64,000 nucleotides of DNA from positions 3,973,001-4,037,000 of the forward strand of contig NZ_CP065589.1 of NCBI RefSeq assembly GCF_021278965.1. The letters run 5' to 3'. Positions 17,655 to 26,457 of the stretch are shown in pieces (position 1 is the first letter of the stretch; each line of letters opens with the position of its first letter). The notes below the pieces were generated by a model. That model saw nothing but the letters and a program-made list of their open reading frames with translations. It had not been told where the DNA came from and did not search any database. Position numbers and translations under genes: made by a program. Source of the DNA: Chryseobacterium capnotolerans (lineage in GTDB: Bacteria; Bacteroidota; Bacteroidia; Flavobacteriales; Weeksellaceae).

Positions 17655-18260
17655 ATGACGTTCGAATACAAAACCATAGAAAAACCCATAGAAAATACTT
17701 TATTAAAAGAAAAAGGAAGCAAGTTTATCGGATTTGCCTTCCCGGTTACCAATGAAAAGGAGCTCAAAGCTGCATTGGAAAAGATCAGGGAAGAACATCC
17801 AAAAGCAACACACCATTGCTATGCTTTCAGAATGGGTTTGAATGGTGAAAATTACAGAGCTAATGATGATGGTGAGCCTTCGGGAAGTGCCGGACTTCCT
17901 ATTTACAACCAGCTCTTAGCCAATGAAATAACCAATGTACTTGTTATTTCAGTTCGTTATTATGGTGGAACAAAACTAGGGGTTTCAGGTTTAGTAAAAG
18001 CCTATAAAGAATCTGCCAAGATCACTTTAGAAGAAGCCCATATTATTACCAGAGAATTGGAAACAGAAATTGAAATTCAGTTCAACTTTAACCAGCAAAA
18101 CATTATTTTTACTTTACTCTCAAAATATGATGCTAAGGTTTTAAATTTCGATGCCAACGAAAATTGTATCCTTACCGCTTCATTAAAACTGGCACAAAAA
18201 GAAAGTATTTCTGAAAAACTATCAGAGATGCAACATGTTTCATTTGAGTTCAATGATTAA
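17655..18260 (+). CDS. yigZ: YigZ/IMPACT family protein
   Basis: The 201-residue protein has the UPF0029 (Impact N-terminal) domain with KGSKFIGFAFPV, EHPKATHHCYAFRMG, NDDGEPSGSAGLPI and VRYYGGTKLGVSGLVKAYKE. A shorter ferredoxin-fold C-terminal domain (DUF1949-like) follows. The biochemical role is not settled for the family; links to translation control come from the eukaryotic relative IMPACT. The length matches the family. It is transcribed alone; a hairpin after the stop faces the convergent YugP-like gene. Confidence 0.9.
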   Translation: MTFEYKTIEKPIENTLLKEKGSKFIGFAFPVTNEKELKAALEKIREEHPKATHHCYAFRMGLNGENYRANDDGEPSGSAGLPIYNQLLANEITNVLVISVRYYGGTKLGVSGLVKAYKESAKITLEEAHIITRELETEIEIQFNFNQQNIIFTLLSKYDAKVLNFDANENCILTASLKLAQKESISEKLSEMQHVSFEFND

Positions 18261-18271
18261 TCTGTATTCAT

Positions 18272-18301
18272 AAAAAAACATCTCAGAAAATATCTGAGAT
18301 G
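18272..18301 (-). terminator. Terminator of the YugP-like peptidase gene
   Basis: CATCTCAGA and TCTGAGATG pair perfectly over 9 bp around AAATA. Seven A on the plus strand give the T-run on the minus strand. It may also end yigZ from the other side. Confidence 0.75.
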
Positions 18302-18329
18302 CTGTATATTTCATTTGAATCAAAGATAA

Positions 18330-19040
18330 TTAATCTCTTCTTCCACCAAGAAGCAAAGCCCCCCAGTAAAGAAGTTGGGCTAAAGACCCTAAAGCTGCCA
18401 CAACATATGTTCTTGCAGCCCACTTTAAACTATCCTGAACCCCTACAAATTCTTCAGCAGTTACAGTACCTGTATCTTTAAGCCATTTCATTGCCCTGTT
18501 ACTAGCGTCATACTCTACTGGCAATGTTACAAAAGCAAACAAAGTAGTTACTGCAAACATCGCTACCCCAATGGCAAGGATGGCAGTATTTCCGTTAGGA
18601 TTATCCACAGTTCTGGTGGCCGCCATTATCGCAATACCTGCAATAAGAACAAACTGCATCAAATTGGAGCTTATATTAACAACAGGAACCAATTTTGAAC
18701 GTAAGTTCAACATTGAATATCCTACTGCATGTTGTACGGCATGTCCGCATTCATGAGCTGCAACAGCTGCTGCCGCTGCATTTCTCTGCATGTACACCCC
18801 TTCAGAAAGATTTACTGTTTTATCTGCCGGATTATAATGGTCCGTTAGCTGTCCGGGAACTGATATTACCTGAACATCATTAATCCCGTTATCTCTCAAC
18901 ATTTTTTCCGCTACTTCTTTCCCCGAAAGGCCATTTCGAAGATGTACATTGGAATAATATTCAAATTTTGATTTCAACCTGGATGAAACCCACCAGCTCA
19001 CCAACATTGAAATACCAATAATGATATAATAACCCGTCAT
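18330..19040 (-). CDS. YugP-type membrane zinc metallopeptidase
   Basis: The 236-residue inner-membrane protein has one N-terminal membrane helix and three or four C-terminal ones. The zinc motif H96-E97-C-G-H100 lies in AAHECGHAVQHA, and a further acidic ligand is likely in PVEYDASNRAMKWL. Other family marks are DHYNPADKTVNLSEGVY and the helix run LRSKLVPVVNISSNLMQFV. The physiological substrate is unknown. The gene is convergent with yigZ and divergent from the GNAT-like gene, so it is monocistronic. Confidence 0.9.
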   Translation of the reverse strand: MTGYYIIIGISMLVSWWVSSRLKSKFEYYSNVHLRNGLSGKEVAEKMLRDNGINDVQVISVPGQLTDHYNPADKTVNLSEGVYMQRNAAAAAVAAHECGHAVQHAVGYSMLNLRSKLVPVVNISSNLMQFVLIAGIAIMAATRTVDNPNGNTAILAIGVAMFAVTTLFAFVTLPVEYDASNRAMKWLKDTGTVTAEEFVGVQDSLKWAARTYVVAALGSLAQLLYWGALLLGGRRD

Positions 19041-19114
19041 TTTATTTAGATTTTGTGTTCAATTTTTAAGCATAATGATGTAAAAACTGTGCCAAAGTAT
19101 ACGATTTTATTATT

Positions 19115-19122
19115 TATATTTG
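19115..19122 (+). promoter_or_regulatory. -7 box of the GNAT-like gene
   Basis: TATATTTG matches TAnnTTTG exactly and lies 23 bases before ATG 19146. It also rules out the upstream in-frame TTG at 19053 as the start. Confidence 0.5.
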
Positions 19123-19145
19123 TCATCAAATTACTCTCAAAAAAC

Positions 19146-20279
19146 ATGTCAACAGTTTCAATTATTGAAGTAAAAACTCCCGGTCAACTCAAGCAATTCG
19201 TAAGATTTCCTATGGATCTGTACAAAAATAACCCGTACTATGTTCCATCCTTTATCAATGACGAAATTAACATCTGGAATGCTGATGAAAATCCCGCTCT
19301 TCAATATTCTGAAGCGAAACAGTATTTAGCATACAAGAATGACAAAATTGCAGGGAGAATTGCCGTTCTTATCAACCATAAGGAGGAAAAAGAATTAGGG
19401 ATCCGTAAAGTACGTTTTGGATGGATAGATTTCATTGATGATGAAGAAGTTTCACAAGCATTAATTCAGAAAGCGATTGATTACGCCAAAGAAAAGAATA
19501 TTGATAAGGTTGAAGGGCCAATGGGATTCACCAACCTTGATAAAGCCGGAATGCTGATTAAAGGTTTTGATCAGCTGGCTACTATGATTGGCATCTACAA
19601 CCATGATTATTACCCAAAACATCTTGAGAAACTGGGATTGGTAAAAGAAAAAGAATGGGTGGAATTTGAAATTATTTTCCCAGAGGTTTTACCGGAAAAG
19701 ATCCACAAGTTTAACGAGCTTATTTCTCAGAAATACAAACTGAAAGTTTTAAAATTCAATAATAAGGAAGAAATTATCCAATATGTGGATCCAATGTTTG
19801 ATCTTCTAGATGAAACCTACAAGCATCTTTCCACTTATACTCCTATTTCTGACGAACAGCGTAAAACATATAAAGAAAAATACTTTAAGCTTATTGACAA
19901 AGACTTCATTGTCTGCATCGTGGATGAAAACAATCATCTTATTTCCTTTGCAATTACGATGCCTTCTTACTCCAAAGCATTGCAAAAATCAGGAGGAAAA
20001 CTACTCCCATTTGGCTGGTGGCATTTTTTGAAAGCAGGCAGAAAAAATGACAGGGCCAATTTTTACCTGATCGGTATCCATCCAGATTATCAAAGAAGAG
20101 GAGTAACCTCTATCATTTTCAAAGAAATCTGGAAAATATTCAGAAAAAAAGGAGTTAAATACCTGGAAACGAATCCCGAACTGGAAGAAAATAAAAACAT
20201 TCAGCTTTTATGGCAGGATTACAACCCTGTAAACCATAAGAGAAGAAGAACCTACTCACTTGAGATAAATGATAAATGA
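19146..20279 (+). CDS. GNAT-fold acetyltransferase-like protein
   Basis: The 377-residue cytoplasmic protein appears to contain two GNAT-like halves. In the first, AKQYLAYKNDKIAGRIAVLI reads as an early beta-strand pair. The second ends in NFYLIGIHPDYQRRGVTSII, where QRRGVT is the acetyl-CoA pyrophosphate loop, then KYLETNPELEENKNIQLLW. Conserved hypothetical relatives occur in Bacteroidota. The acceptor is unknown. The ATG was chosen over TTG 19053 because a good -7 box sits between them. The small membrane protein gene starts 63 bases after the stop. Confidence 0.75.
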   Translation: MSTVSIIEVKTPGQLKQFVRFPMDLYKNNPYYVPSFINDEINIWNADENPALQYSEAKQYLAYKNDKIAGRIAVLINHKEEKELGIRKVRFGWIDFIDDEEVSQALIQKAIDYAKEKNIDKVEGPMGFTNLDKAGMLIKGFDQLATMIGIYNHDYYPKHLEKLGLVKEKEWVEFEIIFPEVLPEKIHKFNELISQKYKLKVLKFNNKEEIIQYVDPMFDLLDETYKHLSTYTPISDEQRKTYKEKYFKLIDKDFIVCIVDENNHLISFAITMPSYSKALQKSGGKLLPFGWWHFLKAGRKNDRANFYLIGIHPDYQRRGVTSIIFKEIWKIFRKKGVKYLETNPELEENKNIQLLWQDYNPVNHKRRRTYSLEINDK

Positions 20280-20342
20280 TGAGTAATTACAACCTCACTC
20301 ACCTACTCTAAAACTCTCCCACCCTCAAACAATCTCGCCCCC

Positions 20343-20519
20343 ATGAAGCCACAACTTATCATTTTCGCTGTTTTAATCGCAGGATTTATAGCCTACAATT
20401 TCTTTTTCCAATCGCAGGATGGTAGAACAAATACAGTGATTAACATTGTTTTTGCGAGTCTTCTTTTTGGATATATTGCATTTATGGCGTATTCTCTTCT
20501 CAAAAAAATGAAGAAATAA
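20343..20519 (+). CDS. Small two-helix membrane protein
   Basis: This 58-residue frame starts with ATG and reads MKPQLIIFAVLIAGFIAYNF, a short polar loop (QSQDGRTNT), a second hydrophobic helix (VINIVFASLLFGYIAFMAYS) and a basic end (LLKKMKK). The layout, two helices with lysines at the C-terminus, looks like a genuine small inner-membrane protein rather than noise. I do not recognise a family. It lies between the GNAT-like gene and the nuo promoter. Confidence 0.6.
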   Translation: MKPQLIIFAVLIAGFIAYNFFFQSQDGRTNTVINIVFASLLFGYIAFMAYSLLKKMKK

Positions 20520-20610
20520 TTCGTTATTTTTATTGATTCTAAATTGTAGGTTTTGTCTATTTTCATCCGACTTTTAAGCTGATAAATTTCATGCTTTCTT
20601 GTTTATTCGT

Positions 20611-20618
20611 TAAATTTG
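20611..20618 (+). promoter_or_regulatory. -7 box of the nuo operon
   Basis: TAAATTTG is an exact TAnnTTTG match, 23 bases before the nuoA ATG. An upstream TTG at 20599 is too close to be a normal -33 box. Confidence 0.55.
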
Positions 20619-20641
20619 CAAATTGAGATAATAATGCAAAA

Positions 20642-21013
20642 ATGAATTTACCTGAAAGTTATATTCCAATCCTTATCCAGGCAGGTGTAGCAGTAGGATT
20701 TGTCGCTGTTTCATTACTTGGAGCACATTTCTTAGGTCCAAAACAGAAAAAAGGAGATTCTGTAAAAAACCAAAGTTGGGAATGTGGGGTTCCTAGTGAA
20801 GGAAACGCAAGAACACCGTTTTCCATCAAGTATTTCCTGACTGCGGTATTGTTCGTACTATTCGATATTGAAATCGTATTCTTTTATCCTTATGCGGTAA
20901 ACTTCAGAGAATTCGGTATGGAAGGATTCTTGGCTGTACTTACGTTCGTTGCGATCTTCTTCGTAGCGTTTTTCTATGTTTGGAAACGTGGTGCACTAGA
21001 TTGGGATAAATAA
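20642..21013 (+). CDS. nuoA: NADH-quinone oxidoreductase subunit A
   Basis: First gene of the complex I operon, 123 residues with three membrane helices. Between helices 1 and 2 lies the conserved loop SWECGVPSEGNARTPFSIKY, with the cysteine of the quinone-site loop. Helix 2 contains FDIEIVFFYPYAVNF. The subunit sits at the junction of the peripheral and membrane arms. The length is normal. The promoter box lies just upstream, and an AT-rich spacer with a 16-base direct repeat separates it from nuoB. Confidence 0.96.
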   Translation: MNLPESYIPILIQAGVAVGFVAVSLLGAHFLGPKQKKGDSVKNQSWECGVPSEGNARTPFSIKYFLTAVLFVLFDIEIVFFYPYAVNFREFGMEGFLAVLTFVAIFFVAFFYVWKRGALDWDK

Positions 21014-21115
21014 ATTTTAACATTAAAAGATTGAATTTATTTAAGTAATTTAAAGATTGTGAAGGTCTTATTTTTTTTAATCTTTAAATATTTTAATCTT
21101 TAAATATTTACTAAA
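21014..21115 (+). repeat. AT-rich nuoA-nuoB spacer with a direct repeat
   Basis: TTAATCTTTAAATATT occurs twice in tandem at about 21077-21108, and related TTAAAGATTG wording occurs earlier in the spacer. Confidence 0.6.
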
Positions 21116-21676
21116 ATGTCAGATAAAAAACCAGTAATAAGAACAGATGCACCTGCTCCCGAAGGATATGAAGGAGAAGGGTTTTTCGCAACAAAACTGA
21201 GCAGTGTAATCGGAATGGCAAGAAAGTTTTCGCTTTGGCCATTGCCATTTGCAACCTCTTGTTGTGGTATTGAGTTTATGGCTACCCTGAACCCTACTTA
21301 TGATGCTTCAAGATTTGGAATGGAAAGAAACTCTTTCTCTCCAAGACAAGCAGATATGCTGATGGTTTGCGGAACTATATCAAAAAAATTAGGACCAGTC
21401 CTAAAAGAAGTATATACTCAGATGGCTGAACCAAAATGGGTAGTAGCTGTTGGAGCTTGTGCTTCCAGCGGTGGTATTTTTGACACCTACTCTGTACTTC
21501 AGGGAATTGATAAAATTATTCCGGTAGATGTTTACGTTCCTGGATGTCCTCCAAGACCAGAACAGATTATTGAAGGGGTAATGCAGGTACAGGCTCTTGC
21601 AGAAAGCGAAAGCATCAGAAGAAGAGACATGCCTGAATATCAGAAATTATTAGATTCTTACAATATAAGCAACTAA
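21116..21676 (+). CDS. nuoB: NADH-quinone oxidoreductase subunit B
   Basis: The 186-residue hydrophilic subunit carries the terminal [4Fe-4S] cluster N2 that passes electrons to quinone. All four ligands are visible: C49-C50 (ATSCCGIEF), C114 (VGACASSGG) and C144 (VPGCPPRPEQ). The N-terminus is about 20 residues longer than the catalytic core. nuoC follows after 6 bases. Confidence 0.97.
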   Translation: MSDKKPVIRTDAPAPEGYEGEGFFATKLSSVIGMARKFSLWPLPFATSCCGIEFMATLNPTYDASRFGMERNSFSPRQADMLMVCGTISKKLGPVLKEVYTQMAEPKWVVAVGACASSGGIFDTYSVLQGIDKIIPVDVYVPGCPPRPEQIIEGVMQVQALAESESIRRRDMPEYQKLLDSYNISN

Positions 21677-21682
21677 ACGGAA

Positions 21683-22177
21683 ATGACAAACGAATTTGTA
21701 TTAGAAGCAATCACCAGAGAATTTCCGGAATCTGTCATTTCAAGTTCAGAACCCTATGGAATGTTGACGATTGAAGTGAAGAAAGAAGATATCAAAAAGA
21801 TCATTCATTATCTTAAAGATTCAACACTGGAAATCAACTTCCTTACAGATATATGTGGAATTCACTATCCTGAATTCCCCGAAAAGGAAATAGGTGTTGT
21901 ATATCATCTGCATAACATGATGGCTAACTTCAGATTACGTCTGAAGATCTTCATGTCCAGAGAAAACATCGAAGTAGATTCTCTTACGGATCTATATGCC
22001 GGTGCCAACTGGATGGAAAGAGAAACGTTTGACTTTTATGGGATTAAATTTAAAGGACACCCGGATCTTAGACCTATTTTGAATATGGAAGATCTTGGAT
22101 ACCACCCAATGTTGAAGGAATATCGCCTTGAAGATGGTACAAGAACAGACAAGGACGATAATATGTTTGGAAGATAA
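21683..22177 (+). CDS. nuoC: NADH-quinone oxidoreductase subunit C
   Basis: The 164-residue 30-kDa-type subunit is a separate gene here, not fused to nuoD as in E. coli. The conserved block ANWMERETFDFYGIKFKGHP is followed by DLRPILNMEDLGYHPMLKEY. It packs against NuoD in the peripheral arm and binds no cofactor. A 62-base repeat-like spacer separates it from nuoD. Confidence 0.96.
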   Translation: MTNEFVLEAITREFPESVISSSEPYGMLTIEVKKEDIKKIIHYLKDSTLEINFLTDICGIHYPEFPEKEIGVVYHLHNMMANFRLRLKIFMSRENIEVDSLTDLYAGANWMERETFDFYGIKFKGHPDLRPILNMEDLGYHPMLKEYRLEDGTRTDKDDNMFGR

Positions 22178-22239
22178 AAAAGCGAATGGCCAATGGCGGC
22201 TAGCCAATAGCCAGAAGCAAATAGCTAAAAGCAATCATT
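22178..22239 (+). repeat. Degenerate short-repeat spacer, nuoC-nuoD
   Basis: Built from variants of GCCAAT and AGCCAATAGC: GGCCAATGGCGGC, TAGCCAATAGCCAGAAGC, AAATAGCTAAAAGC. No coding content. Confidence 0.6.
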
Positions 22240-23463
22240 ATGAAAGATAACTCATTATCTAATATACTAAACCAGTACGAAAGTAAGGAACAGATTGACG
22301 GGCAATTATATACCCTGAATCTAGGACCTACCCACCCTGCTACTCACGGAATTTTCCAGAATATCTTAACGATGGACGGAGAAAGAATTCTTCATGCTGA
22401 GCAAACGGTAGGATATATCCACAGAGCATTTGAGAAAATTTCTGAAAGAAGAAACTATTCTCAGATCACTACCCTTACTGACCGTATGAATTACTGTTCT
22501 GCACCAATCAATAACTTAGGTTGGCATATGACAGTAGAGAAGCTGATTGGTGTTAAAGTTCCAAAACGTGTAGACTATATGCGTGTTATCCTAATGGAAT
22601 TAGCAAGAATCGGTGACCACCTGATCTGTAACGGGGTAACCGGAATGGACTCAGGAGCGATTACAGGTCTTACTTATATGTTCATCGAAAGAGAACGTAT
22701 TTATGATATGTATGAGCAGATTTGTGGAGCAAGGATGACGACCAACATGGGAAGAATTGGAGGATTTGAAAGAGATTTCACTCCTAAATTCCATGAGTTA
22801 CTGAAAGACTTCTTAAAGACTTTCCCACCAAGATTCAAAGAATTCTGTACCCTATTAGAAAGAAATAGAATTTTCATGGACAGAACCATTGGTACGGGAG
22901 CTATTTCTGCCGAAAGGGCATTAAGCTACGGTTTCACTGGTCCTAACTTACGTGCAGCAGGTGTAGATTACGATGTGAGAGTTGCACAACCTTATTCCTC
23001 ATACGAAGATTTCGACTTCATTATTCCTGTAGGAACTTCAGGAGATACTTACGACCGTTTCATGGTTCGTCAACAGGAAATCTGGGAATCCATTAAAATT
23101 ATCAAACAAGCATACGAAAACCTTCCAGAAGGACCATTCCACGCGGATGTTCCTGATTTCTATCTTCCTGAAAAGGCAGATGTATATCAGAAAATGGAGG
23201 CTCTGATTTACCATTTCAAAATTGTAATGGGTGAAACTGATGTACCAAAAGGTGAAGTTTACCATGCAGTAGAAGGAGGAAACGGAGAATTAGGTTTCTA
23301 TCTTGTGAGCGACGGAGGAAGAAGCCCATACAGACTTCACTTCAGAAGACCTTGTTTCATCTACTATCAGGCATACCCTGAAATGATTACAGGTTCTGTA
23401 ATTTCAGATGCCATTGTAACGATGTGTAGTATGAATATTATTGCGGGAGAACTAGACGCATAA
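22240..23463 (+). CDS. nuoD: NADH-quinone oxidoreductase subunit D
   Basis: The 407-residue 49-kDa-type subunit forms most of the quinone pocket with NuoB. LGPTHPATHGIFQNIL near the start carries the conserved quinone-site histidines. GYIHRAFEKISERRNYSQI and the C-terminal RRPCFIYYQAYPEMITGSVI plus IIAGELDA are family signatures. The nickel-ligand cysteines of the ancestral hydrogenase are absent, as usual for complex I. The ATG begins MKDNSLSNIL. Confidence 0.97.
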   Translation: MKDNSLSNILNQYESKEQIDGQLYTLNLGPTHPATHGIFQNILTMDGERILHAEQTVGYIHRAFEKISERRNYSQITTLTDRMNYCSAPINNLGWHMTVEKLIGVKVPKRVDYMRVILMELARIGDHLICNGVTGMDSGAITGLTYMFIERERIYDMYEQICGARMTTNMGRIGGFERDFTPKFHELLKDFLKTFPPRFKEFCTLLERNRIFMDRTIGTGAISAERALSYGFTGPNLRAAGVDYDVRVAQPYSSYEDFDFIIPVGTSGDTYDRFMVRQQEIWESIKIIKQAYENLPEGPFHADVPDFYLPEKADVYQKMEALIYHFKIVMGETDVPKGEVYHAVEGGNGELGFYLVSDGGRSPYRLHFRRPCFIYYQAYPEMITGSVISDAIVTMCSMNIIAGELDA

Positions 23464-23591
23464 TACATTAGACAAAAAGATAATAGAAGAAAAGATAATA
23501 GACTTTCTTCAACCCCAAATAAAACGAATTTAGAATAACGAACTTTAGAATCTTTTTTCTTTGTTCTTTACTCTTTAATCTTAGATAAAAA
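23464..23591 (+). repeat. Degenerate short-repeat spacer, nuoD-nuoE
   Basis: Contains AAAAGATAATAGAAG and AAAAGATAATAGACT, then CGAATTTAGAATAA and CGAACTTTAGAATC, then a run of CTTT-type words (TCTTTGTTCTTTACTCTTTA). No gene. Confidence 0.6.
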
Positions 23592-24101
23592 ATGAGCGAA
23601 ACAATAGCTTTTAAACCGGAAAGTTTAGCACAGGTACACAAAATTATCGCAAGATATCCTGAAGGAAGACAGAAATCTGCTCTTCTTCCTGTCCTTCACT
23701 TGGCACAGAAAGAATTCGGAGGATGGTTAGATGTTCCTGTGATGGATTATGTTGCCGGACTATTAAGTATCAAACCGATCGAAGTATATGAAGTGGCTAC
23801 TTTTTATACCATGTTCAACATGAAGCCGGTAGGTAAATATGTTTTGGAAGTTTGCAGAACCGGACCTTGTATGGTGTGTGGAAGCGAAAAAATCCTTGAC
23901 CATATCAGAACGAAACTGAACATTAAAGATGGAGAAACTACTGAAGACGGTATGTTCACCCTAAAGCCTGCTGAATGTCTTGGAGCATGTGGTTATGCAC
24001 CGATGATGCAGCTTGGTAAGTTCTTTCATGAAAATTTAACGATAGAAAAAGTAGATGAAATCCTTGATCTTTGCAGACAGGGACAACTTGCTTTAGACTA
24101 A
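23592..24101 (+). CDS. nuoE: NADH-quinone oxidoreductase subunit E
   Basis: The 169-residue thioredoxin-fold subunit binds the [2Fe-2S] cluster N1a. Its ligands are C88 and C93 (CRTGPC) and C129 and C133 (CLGAC). The N-terminal helical part reads QKSALLPVLHLAQKEFGGWL. It belongs to the NADH-oxidising module with NuoF and NuoG. The length is normal. Confidence 0.97.
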   Translation: MSETIAFKPESLAQVHKIIARYPEGRQKSALLPVLHLAQKEFGGWLDVPVMDYVAGLLSIKPIEVYEVATFYTMFNMKPVGKYVLEVCRTGPCMVCGSEKILDHIRTKLNIKDGETTEDGMFTLKPAECLGACGYAPMMQLGKFFHENLTIEKVDEILDLCRQGQLALD

Positions 24102-24179
24102 ATAAATTTTAACACATTAAAAATAGCCATAAGCTAAAAGCCACAAGCCAATAGCCGAACGCTAAAAGCATAATAAACA
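24102..24179 (+). repeat. Degenerate short-repeat spacer, nuoE-nuoF
   Basis: Shows repeated AGCCA/AAAGC words: ATAGCCATAAGCTAAAAGCC, ACAAGCCAATAGCC, GAACGCTAAAAGC. The same vocabulary occurs in the nuoC-nuoD spacer. Confidence 0.65.
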
Positions 24180-25538
24180 ATGAGTAAAAAACTTTTACTT
24201 AAAGACGCACATATAGAAGGCATCCGCTACTTTGAAACTTACCGTAAACAAGGAGGTTACACAGCTGCTGAAAAAGCCTTGAAAATGACTCCTGACGAAA
24301 TTCTTGAAGAAGTAAAAACTTCAGGACTAAGAGGTCGTGGTGGAGCTGGATTCCCAACAGGGATGAAATGGAGCTTTTTGGCAAAACCAGAGGGCGTTCC
24401 AAGACACCTTGTGGTAAATGCGGATGAATCTGAGCCTGGAACATTCAAGGACAGATATCTGATGGAGTTCCTTCCTCACCTATTGATCGAAGGAATGCTA
24501 ATTTCATCTTACTGTTTAGGTTCTAACACTTCTTATATCTACATCCGTGGAGAATATTCATGGATTCCGGATATCCTTGAAGAAGCTATTGAAGAAGCTA
24601 AAGCAGCAGGATTTTTAGGTAAAAATATTTTAGGAACTGGTTTCGATCTTGAAATCTACGTACAGAGAGGTGGTGGAGCATACATCTGCGGTGAAGAAAC
24701 TGCATTGCTTGAATCCCTTGAAGGAAAAAGAGGTAACCCAAGATTAAAACCGCCATTCCCGGCTGTAAAAGGTCTTTGGGAGAGACCAACGGTGGTAAAC
24801 AACGTTGAGTCTATTGCGGCAATCGTTCCAATCATTGATATTACAGGTGCTGAGTATGCTAAAATTGGTGTAGGTAGATCTACAGGTACGAAATTGATTT
24901 CTGCTTGTGGAAACATCAACAAACCAGGTGTATACGAAATTGATATGACGATCACTGTAGAAGAATTTATCTATTCTGATGAATATTGTGGTGGTATTAA
25001 AGACGGAAAAAGATTAAAAGCTTGTATTCCTGGAGGAAGTTCTGTTCCAATCGTTCCAGCAAACTTATTGTTGAGAACCGTGAACGGAGAGCCAAGATAT
25101 ATGAACTATGAATCATTAGCTGACGGAGGTTTTGCTACCGGAACAATGATGGGATCGGGAGGTTTCATCGTTTTAGATGAAGACCAGTGTATTGTAGATC
25201 ACACCATGACTTTAGCAAGATTCTACAACCACGAAAGCTGTGGACAATGTACTCCTTGCCGTGAAGGTACGGGATGGATGTATAAAATCCTTAAGAAAAT
25301 TGAGAAAGGAGAAGGAAAAATGGAAGACATCGATCTGCTTTGGGATATCCAGAGAAAAATCGAAGGAAATACGATCTGTCCATTAGGAGATGCAGCAGCA
25401 TGGCCTGTTGCAGCAGCAATCCGTCACTTCAGAGACGAATTTGAGTGGCACGTAAAAAACCCTGAGTTATCTCAGACCCAAAATTATGGATTGGCACATT
25501 ATGCAGATCCTATCCCAGCTGTTGAAAAGAATGCATAG
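24180..25538 (+). CDS. nuoF: NADH-quinone oxidoreductase subunit F
   Basis: The 452-residue subunit oxidises NADH through FMN. The FMN/NADH-binding glycine loop is GLRGRGGAGFPTGMKW, followed by YICGEETALLESLEGKRG and KPPFPAVKGLWERPTVVNN. The [4Fe-4S] cluster N3 ligands lie in ESCGQCTPCREGTGW and NTICPLGDAAAW. Five bases after the stop comes an unrelated outer-membrane-like gene instead of nuoG. Confidence 0.97.
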   Translation: MSKKLLLKDAHIEGIRYFETYRKQGGYTAAEKALKMTPDEILEEVKTSGLRGRGGAGFPTGMKWSFLAKPEGVPRHLVVNADESEPGTFKDRYLMEFLPHLLIEGMLISSYCLGSNTSYIYIRGEYSWIPDILEEAIEEAKAAGFLGKNILGTGFDLEIYVQRGGGAYICGEETALLESLEGKRGNPRLKPPFPAVKGLWERPTVVNNVESIAAIVPIIDITGAEYAKIGVGRSTGTKLISACGNINKPGVYEIDMTITVEEFIYSDEYCGGIKDGKRLKACIPGGSSVPIVPANLLLRTVNGEPRYMNYESLADGGFATGTMMGSGGFIVLDEDQCIVDHTMTLARFYNHESCGQCTPCREGTGWMYKILKKIEKGEGKMEDIDLLWDIQRKIEGNTICPLGDAAAWPVAAAIRHFRDEFEWHVKNPELSQTQNYGLAHYADPIPAVEKNA

Positions 25539-25543
25539 GTAAA

Positions 25544-26416
25544 ATGAAAAAGTTATTGGTTGTCGGCTTAATGATGTCGAGTTTTGTTTTCGGACAGAAA
25601 AAAGATTCTTTACTAGTAGAAAATAATGCAGACTTGTTTAAAACTCCTGTTTCTAAGAAACCAGAGCCTTTAAGCAAAAAAGGTCAGATGTTCGCTTTTT
25701 ATGGATGGAACAGAGCAGCGTTCAGTAATTCGGATATTCGTTTTAAAGGAAATGGATATGATTTCCAACTGAATAATGTAACGGCTCAGGATAGACCTAC
25801 CAAATTCGGTATTGTTTATTTTGATCCAAGTTGGTTTACTGTAACGCAGTATAATTTCAGAATAGGATATTTTATTAAAGATAATTTAGCGCTTGTTTTA
25901 GGGATTGACCACATGAAGTATGTGATGGATCAGGATCAAACCGTTAACTTTAAAGGACATATCTCAGACCCTGAATATGCTGCTATGGTACAAAACGGGC
26001 AAGTGAACCTTGCAGATGAGAAGTTCCTTACTTTTGAACATACAGACGGCCTTAACTATGAAAACTTAGGTCTTGAAAAGTACCAAAGTATTATCAATAA
26101 GAAAAATGTTGATTTGGTTTGGTCTTATGGTGCCGGTATCGGATTTATGTTCCCAAAAAGTAATGTAAAACTTTTTGGAAATGAAAGAAGTGACCGTTTC
26201 CATGTTGCAGGTATGGGAACCGATGTAAGAGCCAGTCTTAACTTAGTACTTTGGAACCATATAATGGTAAGATTAGAAGGAAAAGCGGGTTACATCAATA
26301 TGTGGGATATTAAAACCACATTGAATAACAAACCAGACAAAGCTCAACAGGATTTTGTTTTCGGACAAATTATGGGGGGAATTGGATATACATTTAATAC
26401 AAAGAAATATAAATAA
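25544..26416 (+). CDS. Predicted outer-membrane beta-barrel protein within the nuo operon
   Basis: The 290-residue protein has a signal peptide (MKKLLVVGLMMSSFVFGQ) and, after a linker of about 40 residues, alternating beta-strands with aromatic girdles (FAFYGWNRAAFSNSDI, WFTVTQYNFRIGYFI, NLALVLGIDHMKYVMD, IMGGIGYTFNTKKYK). It ends close to a barrel-like C-terminus. I recognise no enzyme motif. It starts 5 bases after nuoF and ends 41 bases before nuoG, so it must be co-transcribed with complex I, yet nothing links an outer-membrane protein to that complex. Function unknown. Confidence 0.7.
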   Translation: MKKLLVVGLMMSSFVFGQKKDSLLVENNADLFKTPVSKKPEPLSKKGQMFAFYGWNRAAFSNSDIRFKGNGYDFQLNNVTAQDRPTKFGIVYFDPSWFTVTQYNFRIGYFIKDNLALVLGIDHMKYVMDQDQTVNFKGHISDPEYAAMVQNGQVNLADEKFLTFEHTDGLNYENLGLEKYQSIINKKNVDLVWSYGAGIGFMFPKSNVKLFGNERSDRFHVAGMGTDVRASLNLVLWNHIMVRLEGKAGYINMWDIKTTLNNKPDKAQQDFVFGQIMGGIGYTFNTKKYK

Positions 26417-26457
26417 CAAAGCCTATTGCTTAATGCATAAAGCTTAAAGCATACGAT
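26417..26457 (+). repeat. Degenerate short-repeat spacer before nuoG
   Basis: Wording AAGCCTATTGCTTAATGC, ATAAAGCTTAAAGC: four related GC-ending words in 41 bases. Confidence 0.5.
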
